A DNA stretch of 64,000 bases, taken from Caulobacter segnis. Its GTDB lineage: Bacteria > Pseudomonadota > Alphaproteobacteria > Caulobacterales > Caulobacteraceae. The stretch is taken from assembly GCF_019931575.1 (NCBI RefSeq), contig NZ_CP082923.1:1178001-1242000 (forward strand), read 5' to 3'. The notes beneath the pieces are model-generated. The model was given only the letters and a program-made list of their open reading frames with translations. It searched no databases and was not told the origin of the DNA. Position numbers and translations under genes: made by a program. Below are positions 19,116 to 30,483 of this stretch, in pieces (within the stretch, counting starts at the first letter, position 1; each line of letters opens with the position of its first letter).

Positions 19116-19613
19116 ATGCCCATGTCCATTCTTTCGAACGCGATCCACGCGCTCTACGAGTCGCCGCTGCCGACCGCTCTGCGCGAGTCCGAGTACGCCT
19201 TCCCGGTGATCCAGACGATCCACGTCCTGGGCGTGGCGGCCATGGCCGGCACCATCGCCTTGGTTGACCTGAACGTGCTGGGCGTCGTGCTGCGCCGCCA
19301 GCGGCCCGCGCGCACCGTCGCCGACGTGCTGCCGATCACCTGGGTCGGCTTCGCCCTGGCCGTGCTCAGCGGCGCGGCCCTGTTCGCCGCCCAGTCCGAG
19401 AAGATCTGGGGCAACACCTTCCTGCAGCTGAAGTTCGTGCTGCTGCTGATCGCCGGCCTGAACGTGATCGTGTTCCACACGACCACCCGCAAGACCATCG
19501 AGGGCTGGAGCGAGACCGTTGCGCCGCCGATCAGCGCCAGGGCCTCGGCGGCCGCGTCGCTGCTGCTGTGGGCCCTGGTCATCGCGGCCGGCCGCTACAT
19601 CGCCTACTACTGA
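19116..19613 (+). CDS. DUF6644-like four-helix membrane protein, first copy
   Basis: 165 residues with about four transmembrane helices (near residues 30-52, 70-92, 105-122, 142-160). Characteristic features are E-S-P-L-P-T-A-L-R-E-S near the N-terminus, F-P-V-I-Q-T-I-H-V-L-G in helix 1 and L-Q-L-K-F-V-L-L-L-I-A-G-L-N in helix 3. From memory such proteins are annotated DUF6644 and travel with DUF6152. The membrane-embedded His (Q-T-I-H-V, and V-F-H-T-T-T) could hold a heme or metal as in small cytochrome-b-like proteins; that is inference. Start is ATG 19116 or ATG 19122. Confidence 0.8.
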   Translation: MPMSILSNAIHALYESPLPTALRESEYAFPVIQTIHVLGVAAMAGTIALVDLNVLGVVLRRQRPARTVADVLPITWVGFALAVLSGAALFAAQSEKIWGNTFLQLKFVLLLIAGLNVIVFHTTTRKTIEGWSETVAPPISARASAAASLLLWALVIAAGRYIAYY

Positions 19614-19625
19614 GGCCGGAAGACA

Positions 19626-20087
19626 ATGTCCCTGGAACCCCTGTTCGTCTGGCTGGGCCAGACCCCGCCCGGCGTCTTCCTGGCCAAGTCCACCGCCGCC
19701 TTCGCCGCGACCGAGACCCTGCATCTGATCTCGCTGGCCGTGCTGGCGGGGACGGTGCTGATCGTCGACCTGGCCAGCCTGCGGGTCGTCTTCCGCCAGG
19801 CCGCGCCGGCCGAGGTGGCCAGGAGCCTCAATCCGGTGTTGCTGTCGGCTCTGGGCGCGATCGTGGTCTCCGGCGTGCTGCTGGTCGCGGCCGGGCCTCT
19901 CAAGTACTATACGAACGCGATCTTTCCGGTGAAGCTGGCGGCCCTGGCGGCGGCCATCGCCGTGCAGGTCGGCGTCTACTGGGCGCTGGGACGCGACCGT
20001 CAAGCCCTGGCCAAGAGCCTGGCCGCGGCCTCGCTGGCGCTCTGGTTTTCGGTGATCGTCCTGGGACGATGGCTGGGTCTGATCTGA
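19626..20087 (+). CDS. DUF6644-like four-helix membrane protein, second copy
   Basis: 153 residues, same size and helix pattern as the preceding gene and clearly a diverged paralogue: K-S-T-A-A-F-A-A-T-E-T-L-H-L-I-S replaces S-E-Y-A-F-P-V-I-Q-T-I-H-V-L-G, keeping the His in helix 1, and F-P-V-K-L-A-A-L-A-A-A-I in helix 3. It begins 12 bases after the first copy, so the pair may make a heterodimer. The operon ends at a strong terminator 22 bases later. Confidence 0.8.
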   Translation: MSLEPLFVWLGQTPPGVFLAKSTAAFAATETLHLISLAVLAGTVLIVDLASLRVVFRQAAPAEVARSLNPVLLSALGAIVVSGVLLVAAGPLKYYTNAIFPVKLAALAAAIAVQVGVYWALGRDRQALAKSLAAASLALWFSVIVLGRWLGLI

Positions 20088-20109
20088 GGGGGTAAGGCCC
20101 GGCGTCGAG

Positions 20110-20141
20110 GCGCTCCCGGACCGGGTCCGGGAGCGCTTTTT
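20110..20141 (+). terminator. Intrinsic terminator of the DUF6152/DUF6644 operon
   Basis: Near-perfect GC-rich stem GCGCTCCCGGAC / GTCCGGGAGCGC (20110-20136) followed by TTTTT. It lies between the convergent DUF6644 and dipeptidase genes. Confidence 0.9.
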
Positions 20142-20146
20142 CATAT

Positions 20147-21388
20147 CTATTCGGCGGCGGCCGGATGCTTGCGCAACGCGGCGCCCACCGTCTCGACCTG
20201 GCGGAAGACCCGCAGGAAGTTGCCGCCCCACAGCTTGTCGATGTCGGCTTCGCTGTAGCCGCGCCTGACCAGTTCGGCGGTGACGTTGGCCGCCTCGCCC
20301 TCGTTGCTCCAGCCGACGACGCCGCCGCCGTGGTTGAAGTCCGAGGCGATGCCGACATGGTCGACGCCGATCCGCTTGACCGCGTAGTCGATCGAGTCGA
20401 CGAGGTCCTTCACCGAGGCCTTGGGATACAGGGCCACGCTCTCGTCGTGATACGGCTTGCGCTTGTCTTCCGGCAGGGTCTCGGTCCCGTCGGCCGCGCG
20501 GACGAAGGCGGCGGGCAGGCCATAGCGCTGGCGCACCGCCGCGACGGCCGCGACATAGTCCGGACCCGGCTTCACCAGGTAGGACGAGAAGGCGACGATC
20601 TGCACCACGCCATCCTTGGCCTTGATGGCGTCCAACTCGGCGTCGGACAGATTGCGCGGCGCGTCGATCACGCCCTTTACGCCCGAGTGGCTGGCGATCA
20701 CCGGGGCCTTGCTCAGGGCCAGCACCTGGGAGACGCCATCGGGCGTCAGCTGCGAGACGTCGATGATCACGCCCAGGCGGTTCAGCTTGGGCACGGCGGC
20801 CTTGCCCAGCGGCGACAGACCGTTCCACTCGACCTTGGGCTGGCCGCTGGGGCGCGAGCTGTCGGCGTAGTCGTTGTTGCCGGCGTGGACGAAGCCGAAG
20901 GTCCGCACTCCGGCGGCGTAGTACTGGTCGATCGGATCCAGCGACGGGCCGAACGGATAGGCGTTCAGAAAGCCGACGATCAGGGCGCGGCGGCCGGCCT
21001 TGGCGGCGGCCTCGACGTCAGCGGCGCTGAGAGCCAGCTGGGCGCGATCCGGATAGCGCTGGGCGACGGCCTTGATCGCCGCCAGCTTGGCGTCGGTCTC
21101 GGCGCGGGCCTTGGCGTAACCCTCGGGCGTACGCGGGCCCTGCGGGGTGAACACCGCCAGCACCGCGGCGTCGACCTGGCCGCGCTCCAGCTTGGGCAGG
21201 TCGACCTGGGTGTCGCCGTCATTGGCCGCGTCGTGTGCGCCCTGGCCGAAGTCGGCGGGGATGTCGGCGTGGCTGTCGAGCACCAGGGCGCGCTTGTGGA
21301 CGGCCAGGGCGTCGGGCGCCTGGGCCAGGGCGGGCGCGGCGCAGAGCAGCGCGACCAGCGCTGACGTGGTGAAAAGGGACTTGGACAT
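20147..21388 (-). CDS. Exported M19-like dipeptidase with altered metal site
   Basis: 413 residues, signal peptide MSKSLFTTSALVALLCAAPA..., then a membrane-dipeptidase (M19) barrel: V-L-D-S-H-A-D-I-P supplies the HxD zinc ligands, H-A-G-N-N-D-Y-A-D-S-S is the family signature, A-S-H-S provides a later His ligand and D-H-V-G-I-A-S-D-F-N the C-terminal end. Two other family ligands look replaced: the bridging Glu of G-L-E-N-G-Y reads G-F-L-N-A-Y, and the His of D-L-S-H-V reads D-V-S-Q-L. The protein may use a different metal arrangement or substrate, or have lost classic dipeptidase activity. It sits next to the LysR/DUF6152 cluster and shares its GCATA-NN-CATAT upstream motif. Confidence 0.85.
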   Translation of the reverse strand: MSKSLFTTSALVALLCAAPALAQAPDALAVHKRALVLDSHADIPADFGQGAHDAANDGDTQVDLPKLERGQVDAAVLAVFTPQGPRTPEGYAKARAETDAKLAAIKAVAQRYPDRAQLALSAADVEAAAKAGRRALIVGFLNAYPFGPSLDPIDQYYAAGVRTFGFVHAGNNDYADSSRPSGQPKVEWNGLSPLGKAAVPKLNRLGVIIDVSQLTPDGVSQVLALSKAPVIASHSGVKGVIDAPRNLSDAELDAIKAKDGVVQIVAFSSYLVKPGPDYVAAVAAVRQRYGLPAAFVRAADGTETLPEDKRKPYHDESVALYPKASVKDLVDSIDYAVKRIGVDHVGIASDFNHGGGVVGWSNEGEAANVTAELVRRGYSEADIDKLWGGNFLRVFRQVETVGAALRKHPAAAE

Positions 21389-21871
21389 AGGACTTGGAGC
21401 TCCACGCGCCGCCTTGGCGGCGGCAGGCGGCCACGAAGCCGCGCCCCTTGTCCGTCTTGAACGCAGTTTGGCTGAAGCACGGCCCAGTCGCCCTGCCAGG
21501 GCTTGGAAAGGTCAATGAATTCAGCGGGCAGGCCGGAGGTGTGGGCATAAGCATATGCCCAACCGTCATGTCGCCGAACCAGGCGCGAAGGCGTGGCCGG
21601 GTCGCTATCGATCGGAGGTTGGAAAGGCCGGTGCGTCTCCGGCGCGAACGGGCAGGTCGCGCCGGAGACGCCGCGCTGGCCCGGCGGGGGCCGCGCGAAG
21701 GTTGGCGACGTCTAAGGGGAGGAAGACGTCACTTGGAAATCCTATTTATTCAGTAGGAATTGGTCGAGGCAGATTTTCTGAGGGCGCGTCCAGCGGAGCG
21801 GATCGGCGCCAATCTCCTTGTTGTAAATGAGAATGAGTCGCAGTAATTGTGGGCGAGCAAGGAGCTCGGCC
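21389..21871. other. Intergenic region between dipeptidase and PPOX gene
   Basis: About 480 bp with no convincing gene. It holds the GCATAAGCATAT motif and, just before the PPOX start, GTAAATGAGAATGAGTC (21825-21841), which resembles half of an iron-type box but is not symmetrical enough to call. Confidence 0.5.
21542..21561. promoter_or_regulatory. GCATA-NN-CATAT motif, copy 3, within a palindrome
   Basis: TGGGCAT-aagcat-ATGCCCA has perfect 7-bp arms and contains GCATAAGCATAT (21545-21556), the same 12 bases as at 18535. It lies about 155 bases upstream of the dipeptidase start. Confidence 0.5.
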
Positions 21872-22495
21872 ATGACCGCACCCAACTTCATCGATGACGC
21901 CACGGGGCTGCGGACGATCTATGCCCAGCCGGCCAAGGCGGTGGTGGACAAGGCCCTGCCCAGGCTGGACCGCCACAGCCGGCGCTTCCTGGAGCTGTCG
22001 CCGTTCTTCTGCATCGGCTCGACCCGCCCCGACGGCATGGGCGACGTCAGTCCCCGGGGTGGGGAGGCGGGCTTCGTCCAAGCCCTAGGCGATACGGAGC
22101 TGGCCTTCCCCGACCGGCCTGGCAACAACCGCCTCGACACGCTGAGCAACATCGTGCGCGAGCCGGGCGTGGGCATGGTGTTCTTCATCCCCGGCGTCGA
22201 GGAGGTGCTGCGGCTGAACGGCCTGGCGCGGGTGACGACGCGCGAGGACCTGATGGCCCGCTTCACGCACGAGAAGAAGCGGCCGCGCTCGGTGGTGCTG
22301 GTCGAGATCCGCGAGGTCTATTTCCACTGCTCGAAGGCGTTGCGCCGGTCCGACCTGTGGAACCCCGACAAGCGCCTGCCCAAGGGCGCGTTCCCGACCC
22401 TGGGCCAGATCGCCAAGGACCAGTTCTCGCTGCCGATTCCGGCCAAGATGATCGACTTCGCGCTGGAGCAGGACGCCAAGAAGAACCTGTACTGA
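21872..22495 (+). CDS. PPOX-family (pyridoxamine-phosphate-oxidase-like) flavoprotein
   Basis: 207 residues from ATG 21872, chosen because AAGGAG lies 8 bases upstream. The split-barrel FMN-binding fold is shown by F-F-C-I-G-S-T-R-P-D-G-M-G-D-V-S-P-R-G, then P-D-R-P-G-N-N-R-L-D-T-L-S-N-I and G-M-V-F-F-I-P-G, a set typical of the MSMEG_1061-like branch of the PPOX superfamily. These bind FMN, F420 or heme; the exact cofactor and substrate cannot be told. No signal peptide. It converges on the GH30 gene with a 12-base gap. Confidence 0.82.
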   Translation: MTAPNFIDDATGLRTIYAQPAKAVVDKALPRLDRHSRRFLELSPFFCIGSTRPDGMGDVSPRGGEAGFVQALGDTELAFPDRPGNNRLDTLSNIVREPGVGMVFFIPGVEEVLRLNGLARVTTREDLMARFTHEKKRPRSVVLVEIREVYFHCSKALRRSDLWNPDKRLPKGAFPTLGQIAKDQFSLPIPAKMIDFALEQDAKKNLY

Positions 22496-22507
22496 CCGCG
22501 TCGCCGT

Positions 22508-23983
22508 TCAGCGCTTCAGGACCAGGGTCGCCACCGCGCGGGGCGGGACGACCAGGCCCTCGAGCGGCTCGGCGCGCCGGCGGATGTCGGTGACGACCAT
22601 CCGCTCCGTCCATCCGCTCGGCGGCGCCAGGCGGCGCGGCGACAGCCCGCCATTGACGTGGACCAGCACCAGCTCCCGGCTGTCGGGCGACAGGGCGCCG
22701 ACGGTGTCGAGATCATCGACCGGGACCAGCCGATAGCCTGGGCGGATGAAGCGGCTGAACTGCGCCATCACCCAGTATTTGCGGGTGACTTGGATCGCGT
22801 GGGGCCCCTCCGGCGGGGCGCGGAAGTCGACCTTGATCAGGCCCCAGTTCGAGCCCTTCTTGCCGTCGCGGGCGCTCAGGGTCTCCAGCGCCTGCCAGAA
22901 CACCCAGGCGGAAGGCTCCAGCCGCTTGAGGTCCAGCACGATGTGTTCGGCCAGGGCCAGGGCCGACGCCATGCCCTCGAAGTCCTCCGGATCCTTGTCC
23001 AGCGGCGTGTCGTTCTCGGACATCCACAGCCGGATCCCCGCCGCGCGGGCGGCGTCGCGCACCCCGGTCTGGTTGACCACGCCGTAGCTGTGGACGTTCA
23101 ACTGGCCGATCGCCGCGCGGACCTTGGCCGGATAGGCGGCCCAGTCGGCCAGGAAGAGGTGGGAATTGGTCTCGTCCGGCGCGCTGACCACGGTCGACAG
23201 GCCCCGGGCCTTCAGGGCGGCGTCGGCGGCCAGGATCATCGCGCCCTGGCGCTCGGGGCTCCAGTGCGCGCCTTCCTGGGTGTTGGCCGCGCGCCAGTAG
23301 TCGGTGTTGGGCTCGTTGACCGGCGACAGGGTGCGGAAGGCGATCCGGTGCCGGCGTTGCAGCTCGTCGACGACGCGGGCCAGATAGGCGGCGAACGATC
23401 CTTCCTGACCGGGACGCAGGTTATCGTCCGCGCCGTTCTCGGCCCCGGAGACCTTGCCGCTGACCGTCATGAACCAGGGCGGGGAGTTGGAGAACGCCTC
23501 CAGAATCGGGGCGCGCACGCGGGCCTTGATGGCGTCCAGCCACCAGCGCTGATTGGCGTCGGCCGACCAGTCCCACATCGCCTCCTGATCGGGCCTCCAC
23601 CAATCGGTTCCGGTCGTTCTCTCCGGCTGGCGCCAGAAGCCGGGGACAGCCGCGCCGGGGCGCAGATACGGTTCGACGCCGGGACGGTCGCCGCCGCCGA
23701 TGTTGTAGCGGGCGATGGTCCAGGCCAGGCCCTCGGCGCCATAGAGCAGGTCGGCCAGACGCTCGCGCTCGGCGTCGGGCCAGCCGCCGGTGACGTTGGC
23801 GAACCAGGCCAGGGCCGTGCCCCAGCCCTCGAACACCGTCGAGGCGCGCGACAGGTCCGGACGCAGGGTGATCGAGACACTCGGCTCTTCGGCGCGCGAG
23901 AGGGCGGGGAGAGCCGCCCAACTCACGCCGGCGGCCAGAAGGGCGCGTCGTGACGGCGCGAAGGGGGTGGCGGGCTTGGTCAT
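22508..23983 (-). CDS. Exported GH30 glycosidase, endo-beta-1,6-galactanase type
   Basis: 491 residues from ATG 23983 (AAAGGA 6 bases upstream). A Tat-like signal (P-S-R-R-A-L-L-A-A-G) precedes a GH30 barrel. F-E-G-W-G-T-A-L-A-W-F and Y-N-I-G-G-G-D are the motifs of the subfamily that includes bacterial and fungal endo-beta-1,6-galactanases. The acid/base is Glu224 in S-P-V-N-E-P-N and the nucleophile Glu323 in W-M-S-E-N-D-T. A beta-sandwich C-terminal part follows. It would cut beta-1,6-galactan side chains of type II arabinogalactan in the periplasm. It is divergent from a TBDR and shares the 15-bp galactan element. Confidence 0.85.
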   Translation of the reverse strand: MTKPATPFAPSRRALLAAGVSWAALPALSRAEEPSVSITLRPDLSRASTVFEGWGTALAWFANVTGGWPDAERERLADLLYGAEGLAWTIARYNIGGGDRPGVEPYLRPGAAVPGFWRQPERTTGTDWWRPDQEAMWDWSADANQRWWLDAIKARVRAPILEAFSNSPPWFMTVSGKVSGAENGADDNLRPGQEGSFAAYLARVVDELQRRHRIAFRTLSPVNEPNTDYWRAANTQEGAHWSPERQGAMILAADAALKARGLSTVVSAPDETNSHLFLADWAAYPAKVRAAIGQLNVHSYGVVNQTGVRDAARAAGIRLWMSENDTPLDKDPEDFEGMASALALAEHIVLDLKRLEPSAWVFWQALETLSARDGKKGSNWGLIKVDFRAPPEGPHAIQVTRKYWVMAQFSRFIRPGYRLVPVDDLDTVGALSPDSRELVLVHVNGGLSPRRLAPPSGWTERMVVTDIRRRAEPLEGLVVPPRAVATLVLKR

Positions 23984-23999
23984 GTGGTCCTTTCGCATC

Positions 24000-24013
24000 T
24001 GTTAGCGCTCACA
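24000..24013. promoter_or_regulatory. TGTTAGCGCTCACA LacI-type site before GH30
   Basis: Differs by one base from the palindrome TGTTAGCGCTAACA. It resembles the motif I recall for xylose-inducible Caulobacter promoters. It lies 17-30 bases upstream of the GH30 start and abuts the 15-bp element at 24013. Confidence 0.5.
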
Positions 24014-24027
24014 TTTGTCCGACAATG
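24013..24027. promoter_or_regulatory. 15-bp galactan element, GH30 copy
   Basis: ATTTGTCCGACAATG, near-palindromic around GTC-C-GAC, 30-44 bases upstream of the GH30 start. One of six related sites. The TTGTCnGACAA form resembles operators of FadR-type GntR regulators. Confidence 0.6.
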
Positions 24028-24224
24028 CATTTCGACGCTGAAACAAATTTCGGTCTGATCGGTGGCGGTCACGCGGTCTTGGGCTATTCGCCTCTAGCGG
24101 GAGAAATGCCCGTGAAAACGGAGATTTAGCCGAAATTTCCCACATCCTGGGCTCTCCATCGTTTCGCTCTGAACCTGTGGTCGAGCTTGGCGTCTCCACG
24201 CGCCTTCCGCGACGACCTCAGGAG

Positions 24225-24244
24225 ATCATACTTGTATGATAAAT
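24225..24244. promoter_or_regulatory. 15-bp galactan element, TBDR copy, with inverted repeat
   Basis: ACTTGTATGATAAAT (24230-24244), about 80 bases upstream of the TBDR start at 24325. It overlaps a perfect inverted repeat ATCATAC-TT-GTATGAT (24225-24240). Confidence 0.6.
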
Positions 24245-24324
24245 GGCAGCGTAATATGTCAGACATGAAATCGCGTTCCACCAAGAGGCGCGGTCGGAAA
24301 AAACATAACGCCAGGAGGAAGTTC

Positions 24325-27111
24325 ATGAAGGCCATGCACGTGGGATTGATGCTGAGCGCGTCGGTCTTGGCGCTGGGACTGGCCGCGCCAGCCGGCGCCC
24401 AGACGGTGGGAGCCGCTCAGGACGATACGGCGGTCGCGGAAGTGGTGGTCACGGGTGTGCGCGAAAGCCTGCGATCGGCCCAGGCGATCAAGCGCAGCGC
24501 CGACCAGATCGTCGATTCGGTCCAGGCTCAGGACATCGGCAAGCTGCCCGACGCCAACACCACCGAGGCGCTGCAGCGCATCACCGGCGTGCAGATTCAG
24601 CGCCGCTACGGCGAGGGCGCGACCGACTTCGATCACCGCACCCAGCCAGCCGTCACGGTGCGCGGCCTTACCCAGGTTCAGAACTTCCTCGACGGCCGCG
24701 CCGTCTACTCGGCCTCGGGCGGGCGAGCCTTCGACCTGGAGGGCGTGCCGCCGGAGCTGCTGTCGGGCATCGACGTCTACAAGAACGCCCCGGCCAACAT
24801 CATCGAGGGCGGTGTCGGCGGCGCGGTGAATCTGCGCACCCGCAAGCCTTTCGATGCGGCCGGCCGCGTGCTCAGCGCCACCCTGCGCGGCAACTACTAC
24901 GACCGCGTCGGCAAGGACGGCGGTTCGATCTCGGGCCTCTACAGCAATCGCTGGGACACCTCGGCCGGCGAGATGGGCTTCCTGGTCAACGCGGTGCTCA
25001 GCAAGAGCCACTATCGCCAGGACGGCCTGCTGGCGGGGCCTTTCGACACAGTGGCGGCCGGCTCGATCGCCAACGCCCCGACCAACGCCCAGATCCCCTA
25101 CGGCTTCGAGATCTACGACGACAGCGGCGACCGCAAGCGCCTGGGCATCGCCACGGCCTTCCAGTGGAAGCCCAGCGACGACCTGCTGATCACCGCCCAG
25201 TATCAGCGCACCAAGTACTGGTTCAATCGGACCGGGGCCTACTACTACGACTACAACAACCGCTCGAACGTGCGGAACGCGGCGGGCGTGGTGACCAGCT
25301 ACGGCACCGACCCGCTGCCGGGCGCGGCCTTCACCTTCAACGACGAGGGCTACGCCACCAAGGGCTCGCTGCAGAACCAGACCTTCGAGACCGGCCGCTA
25401 CGACCAGCAGCTGTGGAGCCAGAGCCAGAACTTCACCCTGAAAGCCGCCTGGCGGGTCAGCGATAGGCTGAAGACCAACTTCGACGCCCAGTACCTGAAG
25501 TCGTACTACAACGCCGACCGCAACGGTCACGTCCTGTCGCTGTACACCCAGGCCGGCCAGACAGGCCTGACCACGCCGCACAAGACGATCGTCGACTTCG
25601 ACCTGACGGGTAAGTACCCCAAGTGGGAGGTCCGCGCCCCGACCCTGCTGAGCAACCCGGCCAACTACACCACGCCTTACGTCGCCGACTCCTTGCAACG
25701 GAACGACGCCGAGACCTTCGCCCTCGCCGGCGACTTCGAATACGACTTCGAGGGGGGGCTCTTCGACAAGCTGCGCGGCGGCGCGCGCTATTCCGACAAC
25801 AGCATCGACCTGCGGGGCACCTGGCATGGCGTCTGCATCACGGCGCTGGGCGCGGACCCGAACTGCTCGGCCCCGGCCGGCACGCCGCTGGTGCCGCTGT
25901 CGGCCCACCCGCAGTTGGCCATGAAGGGCCCGTCCAAGGACTGGTTCGACGGCAACACGATCAAGGGTGGACTGCTCTATCCGGCCTTCCCGGCGGGCGA
26001 TGGTGTCTGGGCCCAGACCAAGGCGCTCTACGCCCTTCTGGGCGCGACGACCAAGGACAGCTTCGCGCCGGGCGACCTGAACCACCAGACCGAGAAGACC
26101 TACACCGGCTGGGCGGTCGCCGACTACGACGCGGAGATCGGCGGCGTGGCCATCGACGGCGGGCTTGGCGTGCGGGTGATCAAGACCCAGGCCACCTCGA
26201 CCGGCACCCAGTTCAACGCGGACGGCACCTCCGCTCCAATCGACGTCGACAACAGCTACACGCGGGTCCTGCCCAGCTTCAACCTGCGGGCCAAGCTGAC
26301 CGACACCCTGCAGGCGCGCCTGGCCTATTCGAAGGGCCTGGCCCGACCGAACTTCGACCAGCTGTCGACCAACCTGACCTTGAACAACCCCAACCAGGTG
26401 AACCCGGTCACCGGCCATCCCAGCGCCAGCTCGGGCAACCCGGCCCTGCATCCGATCGAGTCGGACAACTACGATCTGACGGCCGAGTGGTACTTCTCCA
26501 GCACCGGCTCGCTGACGGCGGGCGCGTTCTACAAGAAGGTCGACGGCTTCCTGGCCGGCGGCACCGTGACGGGGAGCTATAACGGCGTCGTCTACGACGT
26601 CAGCACGGTGGTCAATTCGGGCAAGGGCACGGTCAAGGGGATCGAGCTGGGCTACCAGCAGTTCTTCGACTTCCTGCCGGGCCTGCTGAGCGGCCTGGGC
26701 CTGCAGGCCAACTACACCTATGTCGACAGCAGCGTGACCAACCCGTTCGCGACGGCCGGCTCGAACACGCCCCAGCAGGTGCCGCTCGAGAAGCTGTCCA
26801 AGAACAGCTACAACCTCGTGGGTCTCTACGAGAAGGGTCCGATCAGCGCCCGCGTCGCCTACAACTGGCGCTCGGCCTATCTGGACCAGACGACGGGCAG
26901 CGGCGCCAATGGCATCCCGCAATACGCCAAGCCCTACGCCTCGCTGGACGCTTCGATCAGCTACGACGTCAACGAGCACATCGCCGTGTCGTTCGATGTC
27001 GTGAACATCAACAACCGCATGAACGTCCTCTACATCGGCACGCCCGCCGCGCCGCTGCAGTACCAGCTGAACGATCGACGGTTCGGTCTCGCCCTGCGCG
27101 TGACCTACTAG
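24325..27111 (+). CDS. TonB-dependent receptor, Xanthomonas/Caulobacter sugar type (928 aa)
   Basis: Start at ATG 24325 with AGGAGGAA 4 bases before it; longer open frames upstream are AT-rich leader. Signal peptide MKAMHVGLMLSASVLALGLAAP ends A-G-A-Q. Plug: V-V-V-T-G-V-R-E-S-L-R-S-A, then Q-D-I-G-K-L-P-D-A-N-T-T-E-A-L-Q-R-I-T-G-V-Q, V-R-G-L and I-D-V-Y-K-N. The barrel ends R-V-T-Y. This long-plug group is typical of carbohydrate receptors in Caulobacter. It lies between GH30 and GH2, both with the same upstream element, so galactan oligosaccharides are the likely cargo. Confidence 0.9.
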   Translation: MKAMHVGLMLSASVLALGLAAPAGAQTVGAAQDDTAVAEVVVTGVRESLRSAQAIKRSADQIVDSVQAQDIGKLPDANTTEALQRITGVQIQRRYGEGATDFDHRTQPAVTVRGLTQVQNFLDGRAVYSASGGRAFDLEGVPPELLSGIDVYKNAPANIIEGGVGGAVNLRTRKPFDAAGRVLSATLRGNYYDRVGKDGGSISGLYSNRWDTSAGEMGFLVNAVLSKSHYRQDGLLAGPFDTVAAGSIANAPTNAQIPYGFEIYDDSGDRKRLGIATAFQWKPSDDLLITAQYQRTKYWFNRTGAYYYDYNNRSNVRNAAGVVTSYGTDPLPGAAFTFNDEGYATKGSLQNQTFETGRYDQQLWSQSQNFTLKAAWRVSDRLKTNFDAQYLKSYYNADRNGHVLSLYTQAGQTGLTTPHKTIVDFDLTGKYPKWEVRAPTLLSNPANYTTPYVADSLQRNDAETFALAGDFEYDFEGGLFDKLRGGARYSDNSIDLRGTWHGVCITALGADPNCSAPAGTPLVPLSAHPQLAMKGPSKDWFDGNTIKGGLLYPAFPAGDGVWAQTKALYALLGATTKDSFAPGDLNHQTEKTYTGWAVADYDAEIGGVAIDGGLGVRVIKTQATSTGTQFNADGTSAPIDVDNSYTRVLPSFNLRAKLTDTLQARLAYSKGLARPNFDQLSTNLTLNNPNQVNPVTGHPSASSGNPALHPIESDNYDLTAEWYFSSTGSLTAGAFYKKVDGFLAGGTVTGSYNGVVYDVSTVVNSGKGTVKGIELGYQQFFDFLPGLLSGLGLQANYTYVDSSVTNPFATAGSNTPQQVPLEKLSKNSYNLVGLYEKGPISARVAYNWRSAYLDQTTGSGANGIPQYAKPYASLDASISYDVNEHIAVSFDVVNINNRMNVLYIGTPAAPLQYQLNDRRFGLALRVTY

Positions 27112-27125
27112 CGCCTCCCCTGCTA

Positions 27126-27162
27126 GCCGGCGTGGCGCTCGCCGCCACGCCGGCGTCTTTTT
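27126..27162 (+). terminator. Intrinsic terminator after TBDR 24325
   Basis: Perfect 11-bp stem GCCGGCGTGGC / GCCACGCCGGC (27126-27136 and 27144-27154) followed by GTCTTTTT, 15 bases after the receptor stop. Confidence 0.9.
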
Positions 27163-27211
27163 GTCGGGCGCCTCGATCGCGCGGCAAAGACGTTGACGCC
27201 GGCCCCGTTCC

Positions 27212-30464
<3,253 letters not shown>

Positions 30465-30483
30465 GCCCGAATGAGCGGTCGCT

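Noticed and set aside
21394..21756. 120-residue open frame in the gap before the PPOX gene
   Set aside because: Arg-rich, no ribosome site, no motif, and it covers the GCATA-NN-CATAT palindrome; treated as non-coding.
21825..21841. GTAAATGAGAATGAGTC as a Fur box
   Set aside because: Only one half resembles an iron box and no iron gene follows; not symmetrical enough.
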